DNA of 64,000 nt from CALOCN01 sp942491735 (GTDB lineage Bacteria; Eisenbacteria; RBG-16-71-46; JABDJR01). The position numbers were made by a program, and so were the translations under genes. Of this stretch, positions 51,101 to 59,106 are shown in pieces. Location: assembly GCA_942491735.1 (NCBI GenBank), contig CALOCN010000014.1, positions 620,001-684,000 on the forward strand, written 5' to 3'. The notes under the pieces were generated by a model. The model saw nothing but the letters and a program-made list of their open reading frames with translations, searched no databases and had not been told where the DNA came from. Position 1 is the first letter of the stretch; every line of letters starts with the position of its first letter.

Positions 51101-54100
51101 GGGGGTGGGGACTTCAGCATTGCCGGCGGGTCCTCGATGACGATCAGCGTGCGATTCACCCCCGGTTCCCCCGGGGCGGCCTCGTGCCAGCTGCTCACCG
51201 GAAGTTCCTGCGGGGAGATATCGCTCATTGGCTCCGGCGAATCGTTGCCGGTCTGTGGCGTTGAGCCGGCAACCCTGGATTTCGGGACCCTGCCCGTGGG
51301 CTCCTCGAAGGATCTTACGGTCACCCTCACCAATGACGGAGGCGGAGTCCTCTCCGGTTCGGTGAGCGAGGCTTGTGCTCCCTTTGCCATCGTCTCCGGG
51401 GGAGGGAGCTACAGTCTCTCCGCCGGCCAGTCCCGATCGGTCACGGTTCGCTATACCCCCACCGCACCCGGCCAGAATGATTGCACCCTGGCCACCGGCG
51501 GCGCATGCGCCGAGGTGCCCATGACGGGAGCCGGTGAGGCGTTGGCGGCCTGCTCGGTGGACGAGACCAGCCTCGACTTCGGCGACGTCACGATCGGAAG
51601 CAACAGCTCGCAGTCCTTCACCATCACGAACACGGGGGGGGGCACCCTTACCGGGATCGTATCGGAGGCCTGCCCGGAGGTGACCCTCACCGCCGGCGGC
51701 GGCGCCTACAGCCTGGGGGCGGGCGCGAGTCGCACCGTCACCGTGCGCCTGGCACCCACCACGCAGGGACCGGTGGCCTGTGTGATCAGCCTCGGCACGC
51801 CCGGCTGCCCGGAAGTCACGGTGACCGGGAACGGGCAACTGCCTCCGGGTTGCGCGGTTGTTCCGCCCTCGCTGGACTTCGACCAGGTCATTCTGGGAAC
51901 GACCAAGGACCTCACCGTCGACATCATCAACAACGGCGGCGGCACCATCGCCGGCACGGTCTCCCTGAGCTCCTGCGACGCGGGGTACACCGTGGTCAAC
52001 GGCGGGGGCGCGTACAGTCTGGGCGCAAACCAGCAGCGACAGGTCACGGTGCGTTTCAACCCGGGTTCGGCCGGTATCAAGGAATGCACCCTGGAGACAG
52101 GGAGCCCCCTGTGTGCCGACGTCGAGATCACCGGGGTGGGTGAGCCGGCACCCGTCTGCTCCATCAGCCCGACTGCCCTGGACTTCGGCGTGGTCACCAC
52201 CGGCACCACCAAGGACCTGTCGTTCACGATCACCAACACCGGGGGAAGCCTGCTTCAGGGGTCGGTGAGCGAGCCCTGCGGTGAGTTCAGCCTCGTGGCC
52301 GGCGCGGGAGACTTCTCCCTCGCGGCGGGAGAAATGGTGTCGGTCACCGTGCGGTTCGCCCCCCTCACCGCAGGGGCGAAGGGGTGCGACATCGCCCTGG
52401 GAACCGAATGCAATCTGGTGGCGGCTTCGGGAATCGGTGAGTTGCCCCCGGCGTGTGCGGTGACCCCGTCGTCGATCGATCTGGGCACCGTCACCACCGG
52501 GACGACCCGGGACACGACGTTTGTCGTTCGCAACGTCGGCGGTGGGGTCCTTACCGGTACCGTTTCGGAATCCTGCCCCGGGTACAGGGTGCTTGTTGGG
52601 AGCGGCCCCTTCGCGTTGGCGGCGACCGAGTCCCTGGAGGTCACGGTCCGGTTCGCGCCGGTGACCGACGGGGTCCAGGATTGCACCGTGGAAACGGGTA
52701 CGAACTGTCTTGATGTCGATCTCACCGCCCTGGCCGATCCACCCCCCGCGTGTGAGGTGGTGCCGGCGTCGCTCGATTTCGGGACGGTGACCACGGGTAC
52801 GTTTGCCGAGCGACTCCTGGTCATCCGCAACACCGGCGGGGGCGTGCTGGTCGGGGACGTGTCCGAGAGCTGTCCCGAGTTCACCCTGGAAAGCGGCGGG
52901 GGAGCCTTTGCCCTGGCCGCGGATGAATCGGTCACGGTGACGGTGCGGCTGTCGCCGCTCACCGACGGAGCCAAGGCCTGCACGATCGAAACCGGGACGG
53001 AGTGCGCGGATGTCCCGGCTTCGGGGACCGCCGAGTTGCCGCCGGCCTGTCTGGTCTTCCCGGGGTCCATCGACTTCGGGGTCGTCGAGGTGGGGTCCTT
53101 CAGCGACACCACGGTGATCATTGCCAACACGGGAGGGGGAACGGTCACCGGGACCGTTGCCGAGACCTGCGCCGACTTCACCGTCGAGTCCGGGTTGGGT
53201 GCCTTCTCACTCGCTTCGAACGAAACGCTCCAGGTAGTGATCCGGTATGCCCCCAGCGGTTCCGGAGCCTCGGCGGCGTGCGACATCGAGACCGGGACGG
53301 AGTGTGCGGATGTGGCGGTGAGCGGGGTGGGTGAGCTACCGCCGAGCTGTACGGTGACCCCGGCGTCGATCGACTTCGGCACGGTGACGGTGGGGGCGGA
53401 CAGCGACACCACGTTCACCATCCGCAACGACGGTGAGGGGACGCTGACCGGTTCGGTAAGCGAGAGCTGTGCGGACTTCGCGGTCATTGCCGGTGGTGGT
53501 GCGTTTGCCCTGGGGGCGAACGACTCGGTGGTGGTGACGGTACGCTACACGCCCAGTGGGTCGGGAGCCTCGGCGGCGTGCGATATCGAGACCGGGACGG
53601 AGTGTGCGGATGTGGCGGTGAGCGGGGTGGGTGAGCTACCGCCGAGCTGTACGGTGACCCCGGCGTCGATTGATTTCGGCACGGTGACGGTGGGGGCGGA
53701 CAGCGACACCACGTTCACCATCCGCAACGACGGTGAGGGGACGCTGACCGGTTCGGTGAGCGAGAGCTGTGCGGACTTTGCGGTCATTGCCGGCGGTGGT
53801 GCGTTTGCCCTGGGGGCGAACGACTCGGTGGTGGTGACGGTGCGCTACACGCCCAGCGGGTCGGGGGCCTCGGCGGCGTGCGACATCGAGACCGGGACGG
53901 AGTGCGCGGATGTGGCGGTGAGCGGCGTGGGTGAGCTACCGCCGAGCTGTACGGTGACCCCGGCGTCGATTGATTTCGGCACGGTGACGGTGGGGGCGGA
54001 CAGCGACACCACGTTCACCATCCGCAACGACGGCGAAGGGACGCTGACCGGTTCGGTGAGCGAGAGCTGTGCGGACTTCTCGATCATTGCCGGTGGTGGT

Positions 54101-55138
54101 GCGTTTGCCCTGGGGGCGAACGACTCGGTGGTGGTGACGGTACGCTACACGCCCAGCGGGTCAGGGGCCTCGGCGGCGTGTGACATCGAGACCGGGACGG
54201 AGTGCGCGGATGTGGCGGTAAGCGGGGTGGGTGAGCTACCGCCGAGCTGTACGGTGACCCCGGCGTCGATCGATTTCGGCACGGTGACGGTGGGGGCCTC
54301 GTTGGACACCACGTTTACCATCCGCAACGACGGCGAAGGGACGCTGACCGGTTCGGTAAGCGAGAGCTGTGCGGACTTCGCGGTCATTGCCGGCGGTGGT
54401 GCGTTTGCCCTGGGGGCGAACGACTCGGTGGTGGTGACGGTGCGCTACACCCCCAGTGGATCGGGAGCCTCGGCGGCGTGCGACATCGAGACCGGGACGG
54501 AGTGTGCGGATGTGGCGGTGAGCGGGGTGGGTGAGCTACCGCCGAGCTGTACGGTGACCCCGGCGTCCATCGACTTCGGCACGGTGACGGTGGGGGCGGA
54601 TAGCGACACCACGTTTACCATCCGCAACGACGGTGAAGGGACGCTGACCGGTTCGGTGAGCGAGAGCTGTGCGGACTTCGCGGTCATTGCCGGTGGTGGT
54701 GCGTTTGCCCTGGGGGCGAACGACTCGGTGGTGGTGACGGTGCGCTACACCCCCAGTGGATCGGGAGCCTCGGCGGCGTGCGACATCGAGACCGGGACGG
54801 AGTGCGCGGATGTGGCGGTGAGCGGGGTGGGTGAGCTACCGCCGAGCTGTACGGTGACCCCGGCGTCCATCGACTTCGGCACGGTGACGGTGGGGGCGGA
54901 CAGCGACACCACGTTCACCATCCGCAACGACGGCGAAGGGACGCTGACCGGTTCGGTGAGCGAGACCTGTGCGGACTTCGCGATCCTGGCCGGCGGCGGA
55001 GCCTTTGCCCTGGCCGCCAACGACTCCGTGGTGGTCACGGTTCGTTTCACGCCCGCGGGGGTGGGACCGGCTCCGGCCTGCTCCATCGAAACCGGAACCG
55101 AATGCGCGGATGTCCCGGTCAGCGGAAGCGGGTCCTGA
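48119..55138 (+). CDS. Giant surface lipoprotein of 23 ASH (choice-of-anchor D) repeats
   Basis: 2339 residues. The signal peptide ends AGLSC (Cys28), probably a lipoprotein. The rest is 23 tandem ~97-100-residue ASH-type Ig-like repeats, each starting C.V.P..(L/I)DFG.V..G, then N.GGG.LTG.VS, C..F....GGGAY.L, VTVRF.P, and C...TG..C..V...G.G. Four Cys per repeat suggest two disulfides each. Repeats 1-17 are diverged; 18-23 (from base 53341) are nearly identical. It ends VSGSGS with no membrane anchor. Extended rod-like adhesins and surface spacers have this build. GTG 48119 lies six bases after a CCAGGCGAG site. It stands alone after the signalling locus behind its own promoter. Adhesion is inferred. 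Confidence 0.85.
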   Translation: MNPLPSPISIRRVALAVGLVLSLAGLSCETTPTSTAPEPACASVPGALDFGSVALGNAVTRSATLRNETAGPVTGTVSMESPGEDLPGTAGGEASFQLIAGGGDYTLEPGAERVLTVRFAPGSRGEHSSRVLTGSACADVSLTGSGSAGPECVLEPASLDFGLVTPGSSAEGVIVLSNRGGGVLTGSVVLPDSCDVFSLVSGGGAYSLGTGESRTIRIRYSPLGAGAAVCELVTGSGACPTAGLSGSAATPAGCGVTPGALDFGTVPLGNNADRTFSITNVGGSVLTGTVGSPCPEFHVLAGGGAYSLAPGRSHTVSVRFTPSRSGSHGCQLDVGSACVPVAMTGIGSEPPVCVVEPGQLNFPPVAVGSSRDISVTLTNGGGGTLTGSVAASCGPFSVVAGGGSYSLGAGASRVITLRFAPTQPGDAACDLDLGGACQDLPMTGRGTAAETCTLNPSNLDFGEITVGESAERTFTLTHSGSGTLTGSIAVSCDAFSIVSGGGDYSLASGASRVVTVRFSPTVAGARSCTIDTGTGCRNVTAFGTGIQVGGCSVSPTAINFGLVSVDSSATRSFTLTNTGASPVSGVVQENCDAVSLSSGGGAYTLASGASRSVAVVFAPNQSGDVTCLIDTGLPCANVTVRGSGALEAGCRIAPIRLDYGSLTVGETRDLGFTLFNDGVEVLSGVIAADCDAFTVVSGGGSYSLAPGLEREVTVRFSPTSAGSFDCQITAGPDCDPVPVTGSGELPPTCGVEPASIDFGSVRLGSSRQRTTTVTNVGGGVLTGTVSLECDGFRIVSGGGDYALGAGESVTVTLAFEPDAEGVAACELLTGTDCSAVSLQGTGTAATACTVDPLDLEFGVVEVGESRDLEFSLTNTGGGNLTGTVSLDCEDYSLVGGGGDYDLGSGESRTVTVRFTPTTEGASVCTVQTGAQCEEVAMTGTGSEAPVCLVSPSTLDFGSVTLGQSKDLSLTLANTGGGFLEGTITESCPDFAVVSGGGDFSIAGGSSMTISVRFTPGSPGAASCQLLTGSSCGEISLIGSGESLPVCGVEPATLDFGTLPVGSSKDLTVTLTNDGGGVLSGSVSEACAPFAIVSGGGSYSLSAGQSRSVTVRYTPTAPGQNDCTLATGGACAEVPMTGAGEALAACSVDETSLDFGDVTIGSNSSQSFTITNTGGGTLTGIVSEACPEVTLTAGGGAYSLGAGASRTVTVRLAPTTQGPVACVISLGTPGCPEVTVTGNGQLPPGCAVVPPSLDFDQVILGTTKDLTVDIINNGGGTIAGTVSLSSCDAGYTVVNGGGAYSLGANQQRQVTVRFNPGSAGIKECTLETGSPLCADVEITGVGEPAPVCSISPTALDFGVVTTGTTKDLSFTITNTGGSLLQGSVSEPCGEFSLVAGAGDFSLAAGEMVSVTVRFAPLTAGAKGCDIALGTECNLVAASGIGELPPACAVTPSSIDLGTVTTGTTRDTTFVVRNVGGGVLTGTVSESCPGYRVLVGSGPFALAATESLEVTVRFAPVTDGVQDCTVETGTNCLDVDLTALADPPPACEVVPASLDFGTVTTGTFAERLLVIRNTGGGVLVGDVSESCPEFTLESGGGAFALAADESVTVTVRLSPLTDGAKACTIETGTECADVPASGTAELPPACLVFPGSIDFGVVEVGSFSDTTVIIANTGGGTVTGTVAETCADFTVESGLGAFSLASNETLQVVIRYAPSGSGASAACDIETGTECADVAVSGVGELPPSCTVTPASIDFGTVTVGADSDTTFTIRNDGEGTLTGSVSESCADFAVIAGGGAFALGANDSVVVTVRYTPSGSGASAACDIETGTECADVAVSGVGELPPSCTVTPASIDFGTVTVGADSDTTFTIRNDGEGTLTGSVSESCADFAVIAGGGAFALGANDSVVVTVRYTPSGSGASAACDIETGTECADVAVSGVGELPPSCTVTPASIDFGTVTVGADSDTTFTIRNDGEGTLTGSVSESCADFSIIAGGGAFALGANDSVVVTVRYTPSGSGASAACDIETGTECADVAVSGVGELPPSCTVTPASIDFGTVTVGASLDTTFTIRNDGEGTLTGSVSESCADFAVIAGGGAFALGANDSVVVTVRYTPSGSGASAACDIETGTECADVAVSGVGELPPSCTVTPASIDFGTVTVGADSDTTFTIRNDGEGTLTGSVSESCADFAVIAGGGAFALGANDSVVVTVRYTPSGSGASAACDIETGTECADVAVSGVGELPPSCTVTPASIDFGTVTVGADSDTTFTIRNDGEGTLTGSVSETCADFAILAGGGAFALAANDSVVVTVRFTPAGVGPAPACSIETGTECADVPVSGSGS
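53341..55136 (+). repeat. Six tandem ~300-bp repeats inside the ASH protein gene
   Basis: Copies begin at 53341, 53641, 53941, 54241, 54541 and 54841 with a constant period of 300 bases, and the preceding ~70 bases belong to the same pattern. Differences are mostly synonymous. Notable changes are SLD for DSD in the copy at 54241, SII for AVI in the copy at 53941, and the divergent second half of the last copy. This indicates recent duplication or gene conversion. Confidence 0.95.
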
Positions 55139-55150
55139 CCACGCTTCCGG

Positions 55151-56602
55151 TCAGTCGGACCTGGCTTGATCTCCCGGGACCAGACGATCCGGCATGTCCG
55201 CGAGCACGTAGGCGAGAACGGCCATAATGGCGATGTTCCGGTTCATGTCCCCCAGGTCGATCTTCTCGAACGTGTCGGCATGGGTGTGATGGATCTCGAA
55301 GTACTCCGTGGTGTCGTGGTTCAGCCCGAAACAGGGAATCCCCGCCTTGGCGAGCGGCCCGATATCCGCACCGGATCCGGCCGCGAATAGCCGCGTGGCA
55401 TCCAACGGGGCCAGCAGTGGCGCCAGGGTCTCCAGGTTGCGAAGGACGGTGGGACGCAGCGCGTCCGCTTCCTCCTGCGCCGCGGTACTGTCCAGAACGT
55501 CATAGCGGGGACGAATGTCCACCCGGAACCCGTCCGCCGGTCCGTTGCCCGAGTCCGACTCGAACGCGGCGACGTGGTGGTGCAACTCGGCGGCGTGGGC
55601 CTCGCGATAGGCGGTGCCTCCGGCCAGTCCGTTCTCCTCGTTGGTGTAGAGCACGACCCTCAGGGTGCGCCGGGGACGCAGACCCAGCTCACGGATCAGC
55701 CGAACCGCCTCCCAGGCAATGAGGCAACCCACCCCGTCGTCCTGGGCCCCCTGTCCCACGTCCCACGAATCGAGGTGTCCGGAGAGCAACACGATCTCCT
55801 CGGGGATCTCGCTCCCCCGGAGATCCGCGACCACGTTGGCCGAGGGCTGGTCCTCACGGGTGTGCGCCTCCATCTCCAGACTCAGGGTCACCGGCGTACC
55901 CCGGTCAAAGAGCCGGTGGATCCAACTCGCGTCCTCGATGCTGATCGCCGCCCCGGGGATGCGGGGGACCTCGTCGCCGTAGCTCAACGACCCCGTGTGC
56001 GGCGTGACCAGGCTGGTGGGCCCCACCGAGCGTACGAGGGAAGCCACCGCGCCGAAGCGGGACGCGAAGTCCGACCCTTTGGAACGGTACTTGACCGTCT
56101 CGCCGTACGAGGTGAAGGGCACATCCCAGAGGACGATCCTGCCCCGAACCCGATCCTCTCCCATCTCGACCAGCTCATCGAAGCTCTCCGCCACGACGAC
56201 CTCGGCTTCGATGGGGCCGCTCTGGGTGCCGACGCTTCGACCCAGTCCCAGCATGGGGAGTTCGCGCTTAACCGGCGACACCATGGTGATTCGCTCGGCT
56301 CCCCGGACCCAGGCCGGCACCAGGACCGGTTCCTTGCTCACCGAGTCGAAACCGTCGGTCTCCATGAGACGCACCGCCCAGTCGATGGCCTCATCGAGCT
56401 GGGGAGATCCGGAGAGCCGATGGCCGATGGTGTCGCAGAGTTCCCGCAGGCGTTCATAGGCCACGTCTCCGGTGAGCGCGGCGCCGATGATGCGGCCGGT
56501 GGGCTCGCGATAGGACTCCGCCGGGGGAGATGCGAAGGCGAGGCAGGGAAGGCAGACCAGGCCCAACACGAACCTGGCCAGCGAAGGGTGTCGCCGGGAC
56601 AT
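55151..56602 (-). CDS. M28-family zinc aminopeptidase, secreted
   Basis: 483 residues with signal peptide (RHPSLARFVLGLVCLPCLAFA). A PA-like insert (about 130-240) and an M28 catalytic domain follow. The two-zinc site is visible: LSGHLDSWDVGQGAQDDGVG (His, Asp and bridging Asp region, within 20 residues), YTNEENGLAG (catalytic Glu pair), FESDSGNG (Asp) and HHTHADTFEKID (His). It would trim N-terminal residues from peptides in the periplasm or outside. ATG 56602 is preceded by GGAGG; the longer frame would not begin with a signal peptide. It is convergent with the ASH protein gene. Confidence 0.9.
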   Translation of the reverse strand: MSRRHPSLARFVLGLVCLPCLAFASPPAESYREPTGRIIGAALTGDVAYERLRELCDTIGHRLSGSPQLDEAIDWAVRLMETDGFDSVSKEPVLVPAWVRGAERITMVSPVKRELPMLGLGRSVGTQSGPIEAEVVVAESFDELVEMGEDRVRGRIVLWDVPFTSYGETVKYRSKGSDFASRFGAVASLVRSVGPTSLVTPHTGSLSYGDEVPRIPGAAISIEDASWIHRLFDRGTPVTLSLEMEAHTREDQPSANVVADLRGSEIPEEIVLLSGHLDSWDVGQGAQDDGVGCLIAWEAVRLIRELGLRPRRTLRVVLYTNEENGLAGGTAYREAHAAELHHHVAAFESDSGNGPADGFRVDIRPRYDVLDSTAAQEEADALRPTVLRNLETLAPLLAPLDATRLFAAGSGADIGPLAKAGIPCFGLNHDTTEYFEIHHTHADTFEKIDLGDMNRNIAIMAVLAYVLADMPDRLVPGDQARSD

Positions 56603-56785
56603 GGGACCTCCGAGGGGTTGAGGTCCGCCCAGTGTAACCCCGCGGGAGCGGGACCCCAACCGGCAAGGAGGATGGCGGCAGTCCGACCCCCGAATCGGGG
56701 CCGGACTACCTCCCGGAGAAGGGGGATACATCCTCCGGGAAAACTGGAAGGGGCCCTGTTCCCGCAAGCCCCGGCAAGACAGCGG

Positions 56786-56944
56786 CTACAGCACTCCGGG
56801 ACGCCGGAGCCGGGAGCTGAATCGGGCCAGAGCCACCACCCCCGCCGCTCCCAGGAAGACGAGGACGAGAAAGACGAGAACGACCACGAAGGAGCCCCCC
56901 GGAAGCGATACCAGGTTGTCGAACAGGCCAAGCAGAGTTGACAC
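56786..56944 (-). CDS. Tiny single-span membrane protein
   Basis: 52 residues from GTG 56944, with AAGGAG six bases upstream. One membrane helix (VVVLVFLVLVFLGAAGVVAL) and a basic tail RFSSRLRRPGVL. The frame extends to 57028 without a ribosome site. It is divergent from mscL. No family recognised; the strong ribosome site and clean helix support it, but its small size keeps confidence modest. Confidence 0.45.
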   Translation of the reverse strand: MSTLLGLFDNLVSLPGGSFVVVLVFLVLVFLGAAGVVALARFSSRLRRPGVL

Positions 56945-57150
56945 GAGGGGCTCCTTGGTGGTGATCCGCGTATCGCGACCCCCGGGGGCCGTCACCACCT
57001 TGGACACCCCGGGGGGGAGGAAAGTCACATGGAAGTCGCCCCGCCGGAGCGTTCGGGATCATGTGACTTCTGTTAGGTTTCGGGTGTCCAGGACAACCGA
57101 TGGGACAACGGGATCGTGTCCCGGGGCTCGATTCAAACAAAGGAGCAGGT

Positions 57151-57606
57151 ATGTTCAAGGAATTCAAGGACTTCGCCATGCGGGGCAACGTGGTGGACAT
57201 GGCGGTGGGAATCATCATCGGGGCCGCGTTCGGGGCGATCGTCAAGTCGCTGGTCGCGGACGTTCTCATGCCTCCCATCGGCATGCTGATGGGAGATGTG
57301 GACTTCGAAAACCTGTTCCTGGTCCTCAAGCAGGGGGCCGAGGCCGCGGCGCCGTACGCGTCCCTGGCCGAAGCCAAGGAAGCGGGCGCGATCACGATCA
57401 ACTACGGTGTGTTCATCAACAACGTGATCAGCTTCATCATCGTGGCCTTCGCCGTCTTCATGCTCATTCGCAACATCAACAAGCTGAAGAAGGAAGAGGA
57501 AGCGCCCCCGGCCGAGCCCACCACCAAGGAGTGCCCTCACTGCATGACCGAGATCCCCATCAAGGCAACCCGGTGCCCGAACTGCACCTCGGAGCTTGCC
57601 GCCTAG
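57151..57606 (+). CDS. mscL: Large-conductance mechanosensitive channel MscL with zinc-ribbon C-terminus
   Basis: 151 residues. N-terminal MFKEFKDFAMRGNVVDMAVG and TM1 GIIIGAAFGAIVKSLVADVLMPP are classic MscL; TM2 is VISFIIVAFAVFMLIRNIN. In place of the usual short helical bundle end, the cytoplasmic tail continues as CPHCMTEIPIKATRCPNCTSEL, a two-CxxC zinc ribbon. MscL releases solutes on hypo-osmotic shock. The ribbon, known in some MscL lineages, may form a cytoplasmic assembly or regulatory module. AAAGGAGCAGGT precedes the ATG. It is a single gene with a strong terminator. Confidence 0.95.
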   Translation: MFKEFKDFAMRGNVVDMAVGIIIGAAFGAIVKSLVADVLMPPIGMLMGDVDFENLFLVLKQGAEAAAPYASLAEAKEAGAITINYGVFINNVISFIIVAFAVFMLIRNINKLKKEEEAPPAEPTTKECPHCMTEIPIKATRCPNCTSELAA

Positions 57607-57639
57607 GGGTGGGTCAGCAGGCCTTGCCCGGACCGGTTC

Positions 57640-57682
57640 GTTCGGCTCCCGATCAACCCGTGGTGGGGGTCGGGAGCCGAAC
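57640..57682. terminator. Bidirectional terminator between mscL and lpdA
   Basis: A 13-bp perfect stem (GTTCGGCTCCCGA / TCGGGAGCCGAAC) with a 17-base loop, placed between two convergent genes: 34 bases after mscL and 3 bases beyond the lpdA stop. There is no strong U-run. Confidence 0.65.
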
Positions 57683-57684
57683 CG

Positions 57685-59103
57685 CTACTTTCGCCTGGGC
57701 CGGTAGAGATCGGTGGGGGTGCCGAAGAAGACTTCGGCCGCCCCCATCATCGTTTCCGAGAGGGTCGGATGGGGGTGGATGGTCAGCTCCAGGTCCTTGA
57801 CCGTGGTGGCCATCTCCACCGCGAGGACCCCCTCGGCGATCAGTTCCCCGGCGCCCGGTCCGCAGATACCCACTCCAAGCACACGCTCGGTTTCGGGATC
57901 GATGACCAGCTTGGTCACCCCGTCGCCCCGGCCCAGGGTGGTGCTGCGTCCCGAGGCCGCCCAGGGGAAACGGGCCACTTCGACCGTCCGCCCGGCCGCC
58001 TTGGCCTGGGCCTCGGTGAGACCGCACCATGCGATTTCCGGGTCGGTGAAGACCACGGCAGGGATGGCTGCGGGCTCGAACGCGGCGGGGTGCCCCACGA
58101 TGGCCTCCACCGCGGTACGACCCTCGTGGGTGGCCTTGTGGGCGAGCATGGGCTCACCGGCGACGTCGCCGATGGCATAGATGCCGGGTTCCGCGGTACG
58201 CCGTTGCGCGTCGACGGTGATGAACCCCTTGGCATCCACCTCCACCGCGGTCTTCTCCAGCCCCAACCCCCGTGTGTTGGGTCTGCGCCCGACCGCGACG
58301 AGAACGCGATCGAAGAACTGTTCACGGGGATCGATGTCCGACCCCTCGAAGATCACCTTGACCTGGTTGCCCATCACCGTGACGTCCGCCGCCTTGGTGT
58401 TGAGGTAGACGTGGGCGAGAAGCCCGTCGAGGCGCTTGGCCAGGGGACGCACCAGGTCCGGGTCCACCCCGGGGAGCAGCGTGTCCATCATCTCGACCAC
58501 GGTGACCCGGGTCCCGAGCGAGGCGTAGACCGTCCCCAGTTCCAGGCCGATGTAGCCGCCCCCCACCACGAGCAGACTCTGTAGCGGTTCCACCTCGAGT
58601 CCGGACGTGGAGTCCAGGATATGCTTGGGAGCGTCCGGCATGCCGGGGATGCGGGTCGGGGTCGATCCGGTCGCGACGATGGCGCGGTCAAAGGTCAGCG
58701 CTTCCTGCGTCCCGTCTTCCCGCGTGATCTCGACCGCGTTGGGCCCGGTGAACATGCCCCGTCCCTGGACATAGGTGATGTTCCGTTTCCGGGTCAGCAC
58801 CCCGAGGCCGCCGGTCATCTTGCCGATCACCTCGTCCTTCCAGGCCACCATGCGTTCGTAGTCGAGCGTGGGCTCGGCAAAGGTGACGCCCCAGTCGGCC
58901 GCTTCCCGCGATTCGGTGAGGACCTTGGCCACGTGAAGGAGCGCCTTGGAGGGGATGCAGCCCCGGTACAGACAGACCCCGCCCGGATTGGGCTCGGGGT
59001 CGACGAGGGTGACCTGGAGTCCCAGATCGGCGGCGAGGAAGGCCGCGGCGTACCCACCCGGGCCGGCGCCCAGGACCAACAGCTGGGTCGTGGTGTCCGC
59101 CAT
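57685..59103 (-). CDS. lpdA: Dihydrolipoyl dehydrogenase (E3)
   Basis: 472 residues. FAD loop LGAGPGGYAAAFLAADLG, redox disulfide GGVCLYRGCIPSKALLH, NAD loop VVGGGYIGLELGTVYASLG, and the C-terminal His-Glu pair region IHPHPTLSETM. It reoxidises dihydrolipoyl groups of the E2 subunit. It is the third gene of the minus-strand pyruvate dehydrogenase operon, 3 bases after aceF. Confidence 0.97.
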   Translation of the reverse strand: MADTTTQLLVLGAGPGGYAAAFLAADLGLQVTLVDPEPNPGGVCLYRGCIPSKALLHVAKVLTESREAADWGVTFAEPTLDYERMVAWKDEVIGKMTGGLGVLTRKRNITYVQGRGMFTGPNAVEITREDGTQEALTFDRAIVATGSTPTRIPGMPDAPKHILDSTSGLEVEPLQSLLVVGGGYIGLELGTVYASLGTRVTVVEMMDTLLPGVDPDLVRPLAKRLDGLLAHVYLNTKAADVTVMGNQVKVIFEGSDIDPREQFFDRVLVAVGRRPNTRGLGLEKTAVEVDAKGFITVDAQRRTAEPGIYAIGDVAGEPMLAHKATHEGRTAVEAIVGHPAAFEPAAIPAVVFTDPEIAWCGLTEAQAKAAGRTVEVARFPWAASGRSTTLGRGDGVTKLVIDPETERVLGVGICGPGAGELIAEGVLAVEMATTVKDLELTIHPHPTLSETMMGAAEVFFGTPTDLYRPRRK

Positions 59104-59106
59104 GGG

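Noticed and set aside
48755..51838. Open frame of 1027 codons on the minus strand
   Set aside because: It is a shadow of the ASH-repeat gene: low-complexity Gly/Arg/His-rich translation, no domains, no ribosome site, and the plus-strand frame has clear repeats and Cys pattern.
53341..55136. CRISPR-like array
   Set aside because: The 300-bp period, absence of spacers and continuous coding frame show protein repeats.
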